A stretch of 64,000 bases of DNA from Sthenelais limicola (Eukaryota; Annelida; Polychaeta; Phyllodocida; Sigalionidae), in assembly GCA_942159475.1 (NCBI GenBank), contig OW804102.1, forward strand, positions 23,440,684 to 23,504,683. Reading direction: 5' to 3'. Below, piece after piece: positions 42,924-53,898 of this stretch. The notes beneath the pieces are model-generated. The model was not told where the DNA came from and did not search any database. It saw only the letters and a list, made by a program, of their open reading frames with translations. Numbering within the stretch: position 1 is the stretch's first letter; each line of letters starts with the position of its first letter. Position numbers and translations under genes: made by a program.

Positions 42924-43157
42924 AGTCAGATCATCAGAAAATGTACAATTGGCAACACTAAACATTTAGTGAATTACGCTAAATTAGACTGAAAAGGGAT
43001 AAATACTTCGCATATCTGAGTATATTTGGTATTGTGTAGATTATGAATATCATTTAGGCTATTGAGAACTGTGTTTTGAACCTCATTTCTGTCTTGAATT
43101 TGGATTATTTGAGAAACTTGGTGAAGGTGGATTGTACATTTTCTGACGATCTGACCT
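42924..43157 (-). mobile_element. MITE family A, full length (A18)
   Basis: AGTCAGATCATCAGAAAATG to TTCTGACGATCTGACCT. Abuts the truncated copy at 42728 in the opposite orientation, making a head-to-head pair. Confidence 0.8.
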
Positions 43158-43480
43158 ATGTACACACTATAATGTAGCCGTGTTATGCCACATTACCCAC
43201 CCGCCACTTCCCTGCCCTCTATACACCGCCGACAACACTACTCCCTTACCCAACATGACAATCAGGCCTCGCTACACTAAATCCCTCTGGGTACATGTGC
43301 GCAGACGTTCGCCATCTTTTTTTATCCCCTGCCATTTTTATGGGCTTCTCCTTCAGGGGCTTCCTCAAGTGAAGGGGCGAGAACGTTCAACAATTCAATC
43401 TGGGATTTGTTTACACCACTGCGGCCGTCAGCTGGGATGAAATATAGGATAAAACAGCTTCCCCAGTGACAGCTGGCGTA

Positions 43481-43700
43481 TTAAAGTTGCGTTCTCTGCA
43501 AATTTTCCGTAAAAAATGTATTAAGTTAGTGGTCTATTCTTCCAGACCCATCCATATATCACCCAGATATAGTATTACAGCATTGTGACCTGTTCTTCTT
43601 GGTGACAATTTTTATTATCTCCCAAAATATTTATTTCGAGGACCCGGCAAAATATTACTGTTTTCAGTCTGACTCTCTTTCATCAAACTTTGGCAATCCT
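43481..43700 (-). mobile_element. MITE family E, degenerate
   Basis: TTAAAGTTGCGTTCTCTGC at the terminus, then TTTCGAGGACCCGGCAAAAT. Match patchy. Confidence 0.5.
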
Positions 43701-44446
43701 ATTGGAATCGAAAATGAAAGGATGACACTGGCCAGATAGAAGGCAACATTATTAATCCCATGCAATCCAGATTGTCACGGTAGATCAGAAGAAAAAGTCT
43801 ACAAATATTCTAGAAAATGCCACGAAAAACTCATACGATTCGAGGAAATATTAATTTGTCTTCATTTTCTTTACTTGAATCTTCCATTCTACAGTGTCTC
43901 AGGATAAAGGAAAGACAAACACGAGAGCAATATGTTTGGGTCGCTTTAGCTGGGAATGGAGCTTTAAGCAGGGGATCAGTATATGGGTTTGTCTATAGAA
44001 TTGGTTTATAGTAAACCCTTTACTATAGGACACAGAGCTCCAAAAGCAGCCAGCCACCACATTATATTAACAGCAAGTATAGTCGCAACAGTGCTGGTTA
44101 ACCATGCTATTTAGTTCAGCTCACAATCTTTTATAAAATAACATGTCGCTTATCGCGCAGCTTCCATTTAGAGGATGGAGGATGGGGTGCATGATAATGT
44201 TGGAAATTCATGGGTAGAGGGTTCATAATAACAATGCTTCCGACACCGTTCTTAGCCCTTGTGATGAAAAATGGTGCCTTTTCCATTGTAACTTCAAATT
44301 ATATAAGATTCTTTCCAATGAACATAACATTTAACACTTTTCTTATCATGCACCTCCCATAATTCGCCTTGATGTGGCTGATAACAATAACATAACTGAA
44401 TGTCCCTATGAATAGATAGGGTCTAATTGTAGAGTTTTTGGAATGT

Positions 44447-45058
44447 TCTGGTATACAGTAACAGCTGTACAACTGTACATACAGTCACAGCTGTGTCCTG
44501 CTATACAGTATAACAACTGTACAACTGTACATACAGTAACAGCTGTGTCCTGCTATACAGTATAACAACTGTACAACTGTACATACAGTAACAGCTGTGT
44601 CCTGCTATACAGTATAACAACTGTACAACTGTACATACAGTAACAGCTGTGTCCTGCTATACAGTATAACAACTGTACAACTGTACATACAGTAACAGCT
44701 GTGTCCTGCTATACAGTATAACAACTGTACAACTGTACATACAGTAACAGCTGTGTCCTGCTATACAGTATAACAACTGTACAGCTGTACATACAGACAC
44801 AGCTGTGTCCTGCTATACAGTATAACAACTGTACACACAGGCACAGCTGTGTTCTGCTATACAGTATAACAACTGTACAACTGTACATACAGACACAGAT
44901 GTGTTCTGCTATACAGTATAACAACTGTACAACTGTACATACAGACACAGATGTGTTCTGCTATACAGTATAACAACTGTACAGACACAGCTGTGTTCTG
45001 CTATACAGTATAACAACTGTACAGACAGACACAGCTGTGTTCTGCTATACAGTTACAA
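44447..45058 (+). repeat. 52-bp minisatellite with 40-bp variants
   Basis: Unit CTGCTATACAGTATAACAAC + TGTACAACTGTACATAC + AGTAACAGCTGTGTC, about 7 units of 52 bp then shorter or mixed ones of 39-57 bp. Rich in ACAGCTGT and TGTACA palindromes. Confidence 0.93.
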
Positions 45059-46370
45059 GTGTACAGTAAGTGGAGTAGAATGGATGTACTAGTAGTGGAC
45101 TTTGAGCGTGAGGCCAAGAGAGAGTTGATGTTTGGTGCTTAAAAGTTAATCCCAGGGAGACTGAGGTTCTATAGAAAGTCCGTTACAAACAGTAGCGAGA
45201 CCTGGGGGACGGCTGGCCGTCACGTTATGTTACCTCCACATGTGTCTTCTACTGCATACTACAGCTCGCTTCAGCCTAATATGGAAGCAGGGAAATTAGT
45301 TTTTATATCCCACTTAAAATATATTACATAAACTTTGTCTTTTTGTCGAGCTGGACCTTTTTTTTTATCATTATCAATCTTTCTAATTTTGGGTTATCCC
45401 AACATTTTTTAAAAAATTCTCTCGACGTTTTGACACTAGTCAGAATATATTAGGAGTTGGATTCAGAATGGGGGATTTGGGGATTGCACAGTCCTGTTTG
45501 TCTTGTTAAAAGTGCCTTGTCCTAGCTAGTCTTAACCGTTATGAATTCAACTATGACATGGAATAAATTACAAAGCTAACCATTACGTTTTAATTGGTAT
45601 AGCATGTCATGAATTTTATTCTAATGATGCCAGTCCTTTGCTGCCAATACAGAAATGTACTATGTGGGTTTTGCACCCCCAGTCAACAAACACTGGTTCT
45701 AAAACTCACTGCCGCCAAGTAATTAGACTAAATAATTATTGGGTTGAATTTTCTAAGAATGCCCAAATCGACATGGTTTTTCAGAAACGTTTGACTTAAA
45801 TTATGTCAATAATGTTCCTCAAAAGTACAGTCTCAGCATTCTGGCAATGACTTTTATATTTGTTTTGACGCAATGTTCAGCTTTCATTGCCGACCACAGT
45901 TAAAGTTAGTTCTTTCATGCAACGTCTTTAATTGGACATTTGTACAATCCCATAACATTGTAATCTGGCCCTATAAGTCCTATACTTTAGTGCATCCATC
46001 CATGGGCATGAGGTGCTGCCCATTGTCGTACATGTATTCTGGTGCATAAAGTCCCACTTCTGCGGCTGAGCTCGCTTACAAAGGTACCTACAACTCCTGT
46101 ACATGGGTATCAAACTGATAGAAGGCACATTTGTAGCCCCCAGTACACCACTGCCTACTGGTATGGATGTCATAAAGTCAACTTATCTAGTGCTATAACT
46201 CTGCACCACCAGAGGGTGCTCCTGACAAGAAGCCTTGATATTCTACCATTATGACTAACACACCAGTGTACTTACGTGTATCGTGTATACACATGGGGTA
46301 TGTCCCCTAGAATAGGTAGTTGGAAATAGTGGAGTGATGCCCATGTAAATGTTCATTGTATTATGTGAGC
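45059..46370. other. Unassigned DNA
   Basis: Only a CTCF-like word, CCACCAGAGGGTGCT, at 46206-46220 stands out. Short frames show no known family. Confidence 0.45.
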
Positions 46371-46655
46371 AATAGGGGATTTGCATTTGCCACTGCATAT
46401 GTATGTTACAGAACATACTGTGATAGATTCAGCTCGGGTCTGACGTAACAACGTTTTCATAAAAAATTGCAAAGATGTTTTCAACAATATAATAGCTTGT
46501 GTATATGACTCATACAATCCAAATGCATAATGGGAACGATGGAGTGCTGGTTCGTGGAGACTGGCATAGTACTTGGATATTTACAAAGGAGCACCGATAT
46601 ATATTCCATGTTGAATATGGGATGGTTTCTATAGATTCTACATCGTCATACAAAC
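46371..46655 (+). mobile_element. MITE family D, right-truncated
   Basis: ATAGGGGATTTGCATTTGCC, AAAAAATTGCAAAGATG and AATCCAAATGCATAATGGG. Fades out after TTTCTATAGATTCTACATC. Confidence 0.75.
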
Positions 46656-47213
46656 CACCACGGAGATATCCTACCCTGCTTTCTGAACCAACAGAAGTAC
46701 GTTTGACAGAAATGGCTTTAGAATATTCCCCGTCAGACTATAACACCTATACTCTAACATCTATTGTGTAATATTCACACTCCTGCAGAATATCGAATAC
46801 AAATCTTTTTTTGTTGTAATTCTAAATTCTCAAAATGGATAACAAAAATAGTCAAGTTAAACCACAACATTGTTGCTCGCGTGTAGGTGAAGAATATACA
46901 AATTTTCCCAAGACAAATACATCTTTAAAAGTTATAAAGTTAAAAAGAAACAACGTTTGTTGGTCCATGAACAATTTATCTTTCCTTCCTTGTAAGTATC
47001 CTTTTGAGTTATTGGAGGATTGCGGAACTTGCTTGTTTTCTAATATTTGACCAATATCCAAGGATAGTGTAACAATCTAATTATAGACGGACAGAACCTT
47101 AGGAGAAACGTACGTTATACACACCTGTTCTTCGTCCGTATGTTATAAAATATATCCATCGACTGAATTCACTCACCTGTAGAGAAACGAAGAGATAAGA
47201 CATTAATATCAGA

Positions 47214-47665
47214 TTAAAGATACATTCTCAGCTATGAAAACAAACCAAGATATCACCAAATTTACTAATTTTATCACTAACAGGACTGAATTCATCAATA
47301 TTCTGCTTCTGTTATATGTTTGAAAAGCAATAATGAAGAATGAGACATATGATTCTTTTAGTCACTTGAACCTTATTCCAAAACACGGTAATTGCCGGAA
47401 GAAATGGGTCGATTCATCAATTTTTTCCCAGTTTGTCTTCCTCATAATTAACATATTTTGTACATCTTTAAAGACAAATAATGAAACTATTATCTTATCT
47501 TATCTTATCATATCTTATAATCAGCCAAGAGAAAACAGAGAAATCGTGAGCGATAATAAGGGATGCCTCGGCAGGTTAGGAATTCAATGGTTCATGTGGA
47601 CGTCTTACAGACCTGGAGCAAAACCAACCGGACAAAATCCTCCAAAATGTTGGTCGAATCATTTT
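47214..47665 (+). mobile_element. MITE family E, interrupted
   Basis: TTAAAGATACATTCTCAGC, GGACTGAATTCATCAATATT, then about 170 bp of other DNA ending in (CTTAT)n, then GTGAGCGATAATAAGGGATG and GGACAAAATCCTCCAAAATG. Confidence 0.62.
47445..47520 (+). mobile_element. Possible second (CTTAT)n-tailed retroelement end inside an E MITE
   Basis: ATTATCTTATCTTATC... matches the tail at 37.3 kb. It lies within the interrupted E copy at 47.2-47.7 kb, so it may mark an insertion. No clear AATAAA. Confidence 0.35.
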
Positions 47666-47683
47666 TATCATCATGAATAGGGC

Positions 47684-47860
47684 TGACAAAATGATGAATC
47701 CTGAGTATATCTAGATGCATTTGGTAGTTGGTGGATTAGACAACACTGTTGGAAGTGGGTGAAATGCATTTTGAAACTTATTTTCTTCTTGGATTTAGGG
47801 GTTATTTGGTGAACCGGAGTGGTGGTTAGCGACTTGTACATTGTCTGACGATCTGGCCCA
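47684..47860 (-). mobile_element. MITE family A, left-truncated (A19)
   Basis: Interior GAGTATATCTAGATGCATTT and GGTTATTTGGTGAACC; right end TGTCTGACGATCTGGCCC. Left terminus missing. Confidence 0.6.
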
Positions 47861-48000
47861 TTGCTTATGATTTATTTCTTATCTGCATTACAATGTTCCC
47901 AACTGGAACGAATTGAAAACTCCTCTACTCGAGGGAATTACGAACCCCAATGTAAAAAATCCCTGATGTATATGGCTTCATATGCTGCCGCTTATAAAAT

Positions 48001-48219
48001 GTGATGTGTAACAGGAAAATGAGTCTCAAGTCGCAAACTTGATATTGTTTAATGTGTTTTAATCCCACGATCTCTTTTTAGGAATGTTCCCTTTTTAAGG
48101 TATAGATCTACTGCTTCAAGTCGTACAAATACATGAATCAAGACACTTCTTTTCAAATATGACAATATCTCCAAATCCATCTTTTGCGACTTGTGACTCA
48201 TTTTCCTGCAACACATCAT
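48001..48219 (+). mobile_element. MITE family B
   Basis: GTGATGTGTAACAGGAAAAT to TTTTCCTGCAACACATCA, 219 bp. Its right half is duplicated directly downstream. Confidence 0.85.
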
Positions 48220-48397
48220 AAATAACAAAATAATTTGCAAAAACTAAATTCAGTGAATGTTTGCTATCATTGGAATCGGCTTGATCTCATCTTTTCAAAT
48301 ATGACGATATCTCCAAATCCATCTTTTACGACTTGTGACTCATTTTCCTGCAACACATCACAAATCATAAAATAATTTGCAAAATCTGAAATCAGTG
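48151..48397 (+). repeat. 142-bp direct duplication of the B right half
   Basis: TTTCAAATATGACAATATCT...CTCATTTTCCTGCAACACAT and the following AATAATTTGCAAAA recur about 142 bp later (48293 onward) with few changes. A local tandem duplication that adds a third terminal repeat. Confidence 0.75.
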
Positions 48398-48460
48398 CAA
48401 CTGGCCAGTACCTGTGGTCTGTGGAAATAAACCTGCATTGATTGATACCTACACATAGGT

Positions 48461-48688
48461 GGGTCAGATCTTCAGAAAATGTACAATTCACCTTCACCAA
48501 TCCTCTCAAATAACCCACATTTAAGACAGAAATGAGCTTCAGAATGCAGTTTAACATAACAGAACTGATACTTTTAACCAATGCGATACCAAATATACTC
48601 AGATATACCCGGTATTCATCAGCCTATTATAGGAGAATTTCCGAAATAAGTAAAGCTGCCAATTGTACATTTTCTGAAAATCTGACCC
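48461..48688 (+). mobile_element. MITE family A, full length (A20)
   Basis: GGGTCAGATCTTCAGAAAAT to TTCTGAAAATCTGACCC with a perfect 4-bp duplication AGGT (48457-48460, 48689-48692). Very close to the copy at 51836 in reverse. Confidence 0.9.
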
Positions 48689-48692
48689 AGGT

Positions 48693-49156
48693 ATACATTA
48701 CCCCCAGCAGAGTTGACTAAAACCAGCCAGCGTTTCAAAACGGCCATTAATTACACATCTAATGGGCTACGCCTCAGTGTGCAGTACAGATGTAATTGGC
48801 CTCCCGGGGTTAACCCTGTGTACGTGGGTCCTATTATAATAAACCTCTCCCCTCATATAAGGCAGATAATGGGTTTAGATGAAAGCGGTATAGTAAGTTG
48901 GAGTTAATTTAGTAAATGGATCAATTGTGGGAGGATTTCCTTGATGTTGAGATAACCGCTAGCTTTGAAAAGGCCCGGAAGACAAGTAAATGATAGATAA
49001 TAGGGATATAACTTTGCTTTGGATAAGGTTCAGAAGTGGAAGTGATTTGTTTGTGTTTTAATGAGCTTTCTATGTATATAGTAGGCCTCAATAACCCTAG
49101 CCTTGTGTGACAAGGGTTGTATGAGAATAGGAGTACCTAATGGTATATATGGACAT
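48693..49156. other. Unique DNA, possible conserved block
   Basis: CGGCCATTAATTACACATC, GATGTAATTGGCCTCCCGGG and several TAAT cores. Unlike the surrounding repeats and without coding signature. Confidence 0.35.
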
Positions 49157-49495
49157 AGTGTGTTACAGACAAATGAGTCCCAAAATCCCAAATCGATATT
49201 CTTCAAAGTGTTTTATGAACAAGATCAATTTGTAGGATTCTTCTCATTTTTAGGGTTTTCTAGTATCAAATTTCACAATAGTGTATTACATTTGTCCTTG
49301 CGGTTTAAGGTCATCCTATGGACGATATTTGGCTACTTTTCTAACTATTGTCCAAACGGAAATATGGCAAAAAAACAAACATAAACTATAGAAGTACCTA
49401 TTAGACCTCCTAGAATCTACATAATCTCATCTTTTCAAATAGGATGTCTCAAAATATATTGTTTCTACTTGTGATTCATTTTTCTGTGCCACATA
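49157..49495 (+). mobile_element. MITE family B, diverged
   Basis: GTGTGTTACAGACAAATGAG at the left, TTGTGATTCATTTTTCTGTG at the right. Interior TTTGTAGGATTCTTCTC and CATAATCTCATCTTTTCAA. Confidence 0.75.
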
Positions 49496-49537
49496 AGGCT
49501 GCCCGTTGAGCTCAGCCCGTAGGGCACCAGACATGTA

Positions 49538-49735
49538 ATAGTGGGATTTGCATAGCCGCATCTCCATATTTCCCATCATGCATTTGGTTTTCATAGCTCA
49601 TTTATACAAACTCTGATATTGGTGAAAACATTCTTGCAATTTTCGATTAAAATCTTGCCAAATATTTGTATGACAGATTTCAATAACATCCATCCCATGA
49701 TGCACTTTACACACATGCGCAGTGGCATAAAAATT
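49538..49735 (-). mobile_element. MITE family D, reversed, internally deleted
   Basis: ATAGTGGGATTTGCATAGCC joins directly to TTTCCCATCATGCATTTGG, skipping about 130 bp, and ends at ACATGCGCAGTGGC without the outer terminus. Confidence 0.7.
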
Positions 49736-50149
49736 GAAAAAACGAAGTGAAAATAATCTGAATGGTTACGTTGATTTGCCATGCTAATTTTTTGTATAGG
49801 TTGCTACTTAATGTACAGACTTGCCTCATTGTCAGTACTAATACCTTATGAATTGTATTTCTTTGAATCTTGATTGGAACTAAATGTACAACTATACGTA
49901 ATATATATGATTATTAATGGTTAATATGTAAGAGCACGGCGTCGATAAAACTGTATTATGTACTTATGTTTTAAATTCAACTCCCAAAAACAATGCTTGC
50001 ACATTGTCAGTGAGTTGGACTTGTTTTTATTCGTAATGTGAGTATCTGTAAAACCTTGTATCTAAAGATAACTGAGATAGATTGACGTATTATAGATTGT
50101 TGATGTTTAAATATATACAACTTATGGAATATCCGATAATAATAACACC

Positions 50150-50273
50150 TAGAACAATGTAAAACTTTTTGTATCATTTAAATCAGGCTGTCCTGAGAAT
50201 ATTCGTACTATATGTGTGAAAATGTTCAAACGTCCTGAATAAAATATTTTAAATCAAATCAAATCATATACAA
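50150..50273 (+). mobile_element. LINE 3' end fragment with (AAATC)n tail
   Basis: CAGGCTGTCCTGAGAATATT, GTACTATATGTGTG and CCTGAATAAAATATTTT match the 3' end of the decayed LINE at 53.8 kb. AATAAA lies at 50238-50243, followed by AAATC repeats. How far it extends to the left is not clear. Confidence 0.55.
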
Positions 50274-50346
50274 CTCCCCTATAGTGGGGTTATGGGTTTG
50301 TTTCCTGCCTAGAACAGCTCTATCTTGTGTATCTAGGTTCACTACA

Positions 50347-50675
50347 ATAGGGGGTTTGCATGTGTCAATGCACATGCCTGGTACATGGGATGTATTCTGT
50401 GAAATCAGACACAGAAATATTTGGGAACATTTTTATCAAAAGTTGCAAGAATGCTGCCACTAATACCGTAGCTTGTATAAATGATTTATAAAAACCAAAT
50501 GCATCATGGGAAAGATGGAGCCTTCTGATATGGAAACATGTATAACACATGGATATTGACATTAGAACATTGATAGATTGTCCATGCTGAACATCTATAG
50601 ATTGTATACTGTACCATTAGACCCATAATTCCATGTGAATCAGGATTCCAAATTGCAAATTTGCAAATCCCCTTT
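50347..50675 (+). mobile_element. MITE family D
   Basis: ATAGGGGGTTTGCATGTGTC to TTTGCAAATCCCCTTTT. Interior GGAAACATGTATAACACAT and GTACCATTAGACCCATAATT. Confidence 0.82.
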
Positions 50676-50894
50676 TGGTGCCGCAACCAGGATCCCACAT
50701 GGAACTACGGAGGACTTGGGTCCTAAAGTGGAAGGGGGCAGTGTAGTTGTCCATAGGGAGACTAGGTATTTCAAGGCAGGGGTTGTTTTTGGTGTACCAC
50801 TGTACCAGTTTGTCAACGCTTTGTTGACATGTAGAGCAAAACTCAGGCTACTATAGGCTCAGCATTGTGTACATAATAATCCTCTGTCATTTTA

Positions 50895-51058
50895 GCATTT
50901 TAAGAGATAAATATCAAACTTAGAATATAGAAATACTACTTAAATGTCCTTAATGTTTACTATCATTAGAATCGGCTTGATCTCATTTTTTCAAATATAA
51001 TGATATCTCAAAATCCCATTTTTGCCACTTGTGACTCGTTTTCCTAGAACCATCACAC
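50895..51058 (+). mobile_element. MITE family B, right part
   Basis: GAATATAGAAATACTACTTA, CGGCTTGATCTCATTTTTTC, then CCACTTGTGACTCGTTTTCC. Left half missing. Confidence 0.7.
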
Positions 51059-51195
51059 AGTTGTTACGGTCTTCTAAAGATTTTCTACAAATAAATATAT
51101 TTGATACTTATGCAAAAATATCTAAATGTATTTGATGTGGGCATGCCTAGCTGATAATGCACTTTTTATACATATTTCTTTTACAAACACACAAA

Positions 51196-51386
51196 AACAA
51201 CATTCATAACCAGCCATACCTCCCGGTCCTGGGTATGACCATAAAGTCCCTTTCTGTCTCTTTTTCTCTCCCTTCTTCTCTATCTCTATTTCCAGGGTAT
51301 GCTCTTAAACTGCCTCCCTCTCAGCTCTCCCGCCCTTGATATAACCATATTGAATGTGTTGATAAGCAACCAATCTCACTCATTCC
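51196..51386 (-). mobile_element. SINE-like hairpin repeat (copy 2)
   Basis: GGTCCTGGGTATGACCATAA, CCTCCCTCTCAGCTCTCCC, GCCCTTGATATAACCATATT, then CAACCAATCTCACTCATTCC. The hairpin's second arm is partly deleted. Confidence 0.6.
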
Positions 51387-51628
51387 AGCCATACCTTCTC
51401 CCACTTACCCCCATTCCAGGACACCTCATCCACTATGTATCCCAGTTATGCCCAGTTTACGGACCACCATTCTGGAGCAGCTGCCACAGCAAACAGTATA
51501 CAAGAGCAGATCCATCAGTTTGAGCAGCTCACATAGTGTACCCAGTGAGCTTCTCATTCTGCTCTTTTATATCCTATCACTCACCCTGGCCCGCGAGCAC
51601 ATCCCTGAGGCCATATATTAGTGTGAAT

Positions 51629-51676
51629 GGGTTGGTGGTGGTGGTGGTGGCAGTGGTGGCAGTGGTGGTGGTGGGC
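51629..51676. repeat. (GGT)n microsatellite
   Basis: GGTGGTGGTGGTGGTGGCAG and similar; reads as poly-Val/Gly in one frame. Confidence 0.9.
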
Positions 51677-51835
51677 TTGCAGGGGGAGGGGACCTTATTA
51701 CATGGGTGGGGTTGTTGTATACACAAGGGTTCTGTAGGCAATTTGTCACAAAGCTATCCATAACCTTTATTGTTACTGGTATTGGTGATATGTGTGGTAG
51801 TACAGAGGATATGCACAACAGATGTTTACCTATGT

Positions 51836-52070
51836 GGGTCAGATTTTCAGAAAATGTACAATTAGCAGCTCTACACATTTAGAAAATTCTCCTAAATTAG
51901 GCTGAAAAATGAAGAATTCTGGGTATACTTGAGTTTATTTGGTATCGCATTGATTTAAAGTATCAGTTCTGTTGTGTTAAACTGCATTTTGAAGCTAATT
52001 TCTGTCTTAAATGTGGGTTATTTTAGAGGATTGGTGAAGGCCAATTGTACATTTTCTGAAAATCTGACCC
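51836..52070 (-). mobile_element. MITE family A, full length (A21)
   Basis: 235 bp, GGGTCAGATTTTCAGAAAAT to its complement, 4-bp duplication ATGT (51832-51835, 52071-52074). Confidence 0.9.
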
Positions 52071-52092
52071 ATGTAAGACTTTATAGACGTGT

Positions 52093-52310
52093 GATAAAAA
52101 AGGTGAAAGGGTTTGTGAATCTACTTTGTTCATTTTTACTTTTTGTATGTATACACTCTTTGCTGTATTTGTCATGATATATAAAAAGGGGGACTGTTAT
52201 TAGAGTCTTGCATCAATAGGATAAAAAAAGATAAAAGGGTTTGAGAAACTACTTCGTTCCTATTTACTTTTTGTTGACACTCTTTTATATATATGTCTTG
52301 ATATATAAAA
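52093..52310 (+). repeat. Imperfect direct duplication, spacing about 127 bp
   Basis: GATAAAAAAGGTGAAAGGGT...TACTTTTTG...CTTGATATATAAAAA appears twice in succession, starting right after the MITE A copy at 51836. Confidence 0.7.
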
Positions 52311-52469
52311 ACTGCAGACCGCTATGAGTTTATAAGCAAGCTATTGAATGTGCACAAACTGTTTTAAACGAGTAAAGACATAATTAGAAACATTATGTGG
52401 CAAAGGAAAGTGCGGCTAGTGATGATTATAATTATGGAAAATATTAGATGCAATCAGTATGTTATACAT

Positions 52470-52707
52470 GGGTCGGATCGTCAGAAAATGTACAATGGGC
52501 AGCTGGATACGTTTAGTAAATTCTACTGAATAAGGCAGATAAATGACAAATACAAAGGTACCCACGTATGATATGTATTGCGTTGATTCAAACGATCTGG
52601 TGGGTTAATATGTTGAACTGTATTTTGAACTTTATTTCTGTATTAAATTAGGGTTATTTGAGATGATTTAAGAAGGGGAGTTGTACATTTCCAGGCCCAC
52701 CTCACCC
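52470..52707 (-). mobile_element. MITE family A, full length (A22)
   Basis: GGGTCGGATCGTCAGAAAAT at the left, diverged right end GCCCACCTCACCC, yet still flanked by a perfect 4-bp duplication ACAT (52466-52469, 52708-52711). Confidence 0.85.
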
Positions 52708-52937
52708 ACATGTTTGACACTTAATAAGCGGAGTTGGGTCTAGCGTTCCTCGAAAAATAGGTGCTTCATTTACACGGTCCTGAGAGTGTTATGTAGACAA
52801 GAGTCTCGATTGAAAATATTGAATTTGATACGGAATTGCTGTTAAACACCTTTCCTATACTTATATTATTGCAGCGTGTCTTTGTTCTCAATTTATAGAT
52901 AACTTTTACTGTATTCACAATATGTCATATCACAGGA

Positions 52938-53898
52938 GTGGGTGGACGGATGTGCACTGATGCATATAAGAGATTACCCTCCAATTAAACTTGGGGAAGA
53001 GAGTATAATGTATGTTGACGAGTATAAATACCTTGGAACATGGCTGAATAGTCAGCTTTCCATGAGAAAACAAGTCAGGTTATGGAATTGCTAGCACTTA
53101 TTTGAGATGGTTGAAAAATGTAAAACATCTGCTGAATCAAGACAGACTATTATTGATATAAGACCTTTATTTTACCGATACTGGAAAAATCTGGTGTGTT
53201 TATTGACATATCGAATAAGTGTGACTATATTAGACTGCAAAAGCTGCAGAATAAATCTCTCAGGGTTATATATGGTAGAGCCTATGGCAATGAAGGAAAG
53301 TTTAACATGCATGCGAGAAGTAGATTGCTTCCCTTGGTCTTCAGGAGAGAGATAAGAGCTATCAATTTGTTGAAAAGAACTGGTGTTTTTGTAGATGATA
53401 ATGTTGGTCACTTGCTGCGTAATGGACACAAAAAGAAAATTAAATTGATCAAATGGAGAAAACAACAGATCAATAGAACTACCCTTGGCAGGTTAGCCGG
53501 TCGAGGTAAGAGCACGACGCGATCCTATTGATAATTATGTTTCCTGTTTTTAAACAAAAATTATGTTTTTAGTCAAATGTTTCTGATTCAGACATGAAAC
53601 GTATGGTATACTATATGTATATGCATTAAGTAAAGATATTAGCTCAAGGTATATCCCATATTTTCTCTTTTGTCTCGATGTATAAATGACTTAGCACAAC
53701 ACCATCAGATCAGATCATTATGGTAGTAATACCAATAAGAGTGAATGTTAATTTAAACTTCAATTTTTCCTCTATACTTAATCTCTTTTTCAACGAATTT
53801 CTATGTTAATTAAATATAATTCAGGCTATTCTGGGAATATTTGTACTATATGTATGGAAATGTCTATGTCCCGAATAAAATATTTTCAAATCAAATCA
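52938..53898 (+). pseudogene. Decayed 5'-truncated LINE: reverse transcriptase C-terminal part plus 3' UTR
   Basis: A second non-LTR element, unrelated in detail to the one at 9.1 kb. From 52960 a frame reads ...VDEYKYLGTWLNSQLSM (the KYLG region after the YADD motif), stopping at TAG near 53091. Reading then moves one frame (LRWLKNVKHLLNQDR from 53102), then to another from about 53180 through LQKLQNKSLRVI (53241-53276) to a stop at 53529. At least two frameshifts and one stop show that it is dead. The first part of the ORF is missing. A 3' UTR follows with AATAAA at 53874-53879 and a short AAATC-repeat tail. Motif order and the LQNKSLRVI block support the Jockey/CR1-like group. Confidence 0.8.
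53720..53898 (+). repeat. LINE 3' end with (AAATC)n tail
   Basis: The terminal segment (TTCAGGCTATTCTGGGAAT..., GTACTATATGTATGG..., GAATAAAATATTTT) is shared with the fragment ending at 50273 and more weakly with 62808, defining one LINE family's 3' end. The tail is AAATC repeats rather than poly(A). Confidence 0.6.

Noticed and set aside
48267..48581. 104-codon frame sharing residues with a frame at 51974-52177
   Set aside because: The shared peptide comes from family A MITE sequence in both places, not from a common protein.
51536..51763. Val-rich short protein
   Set aside because: Translation of a (GGT)n microsatellite.
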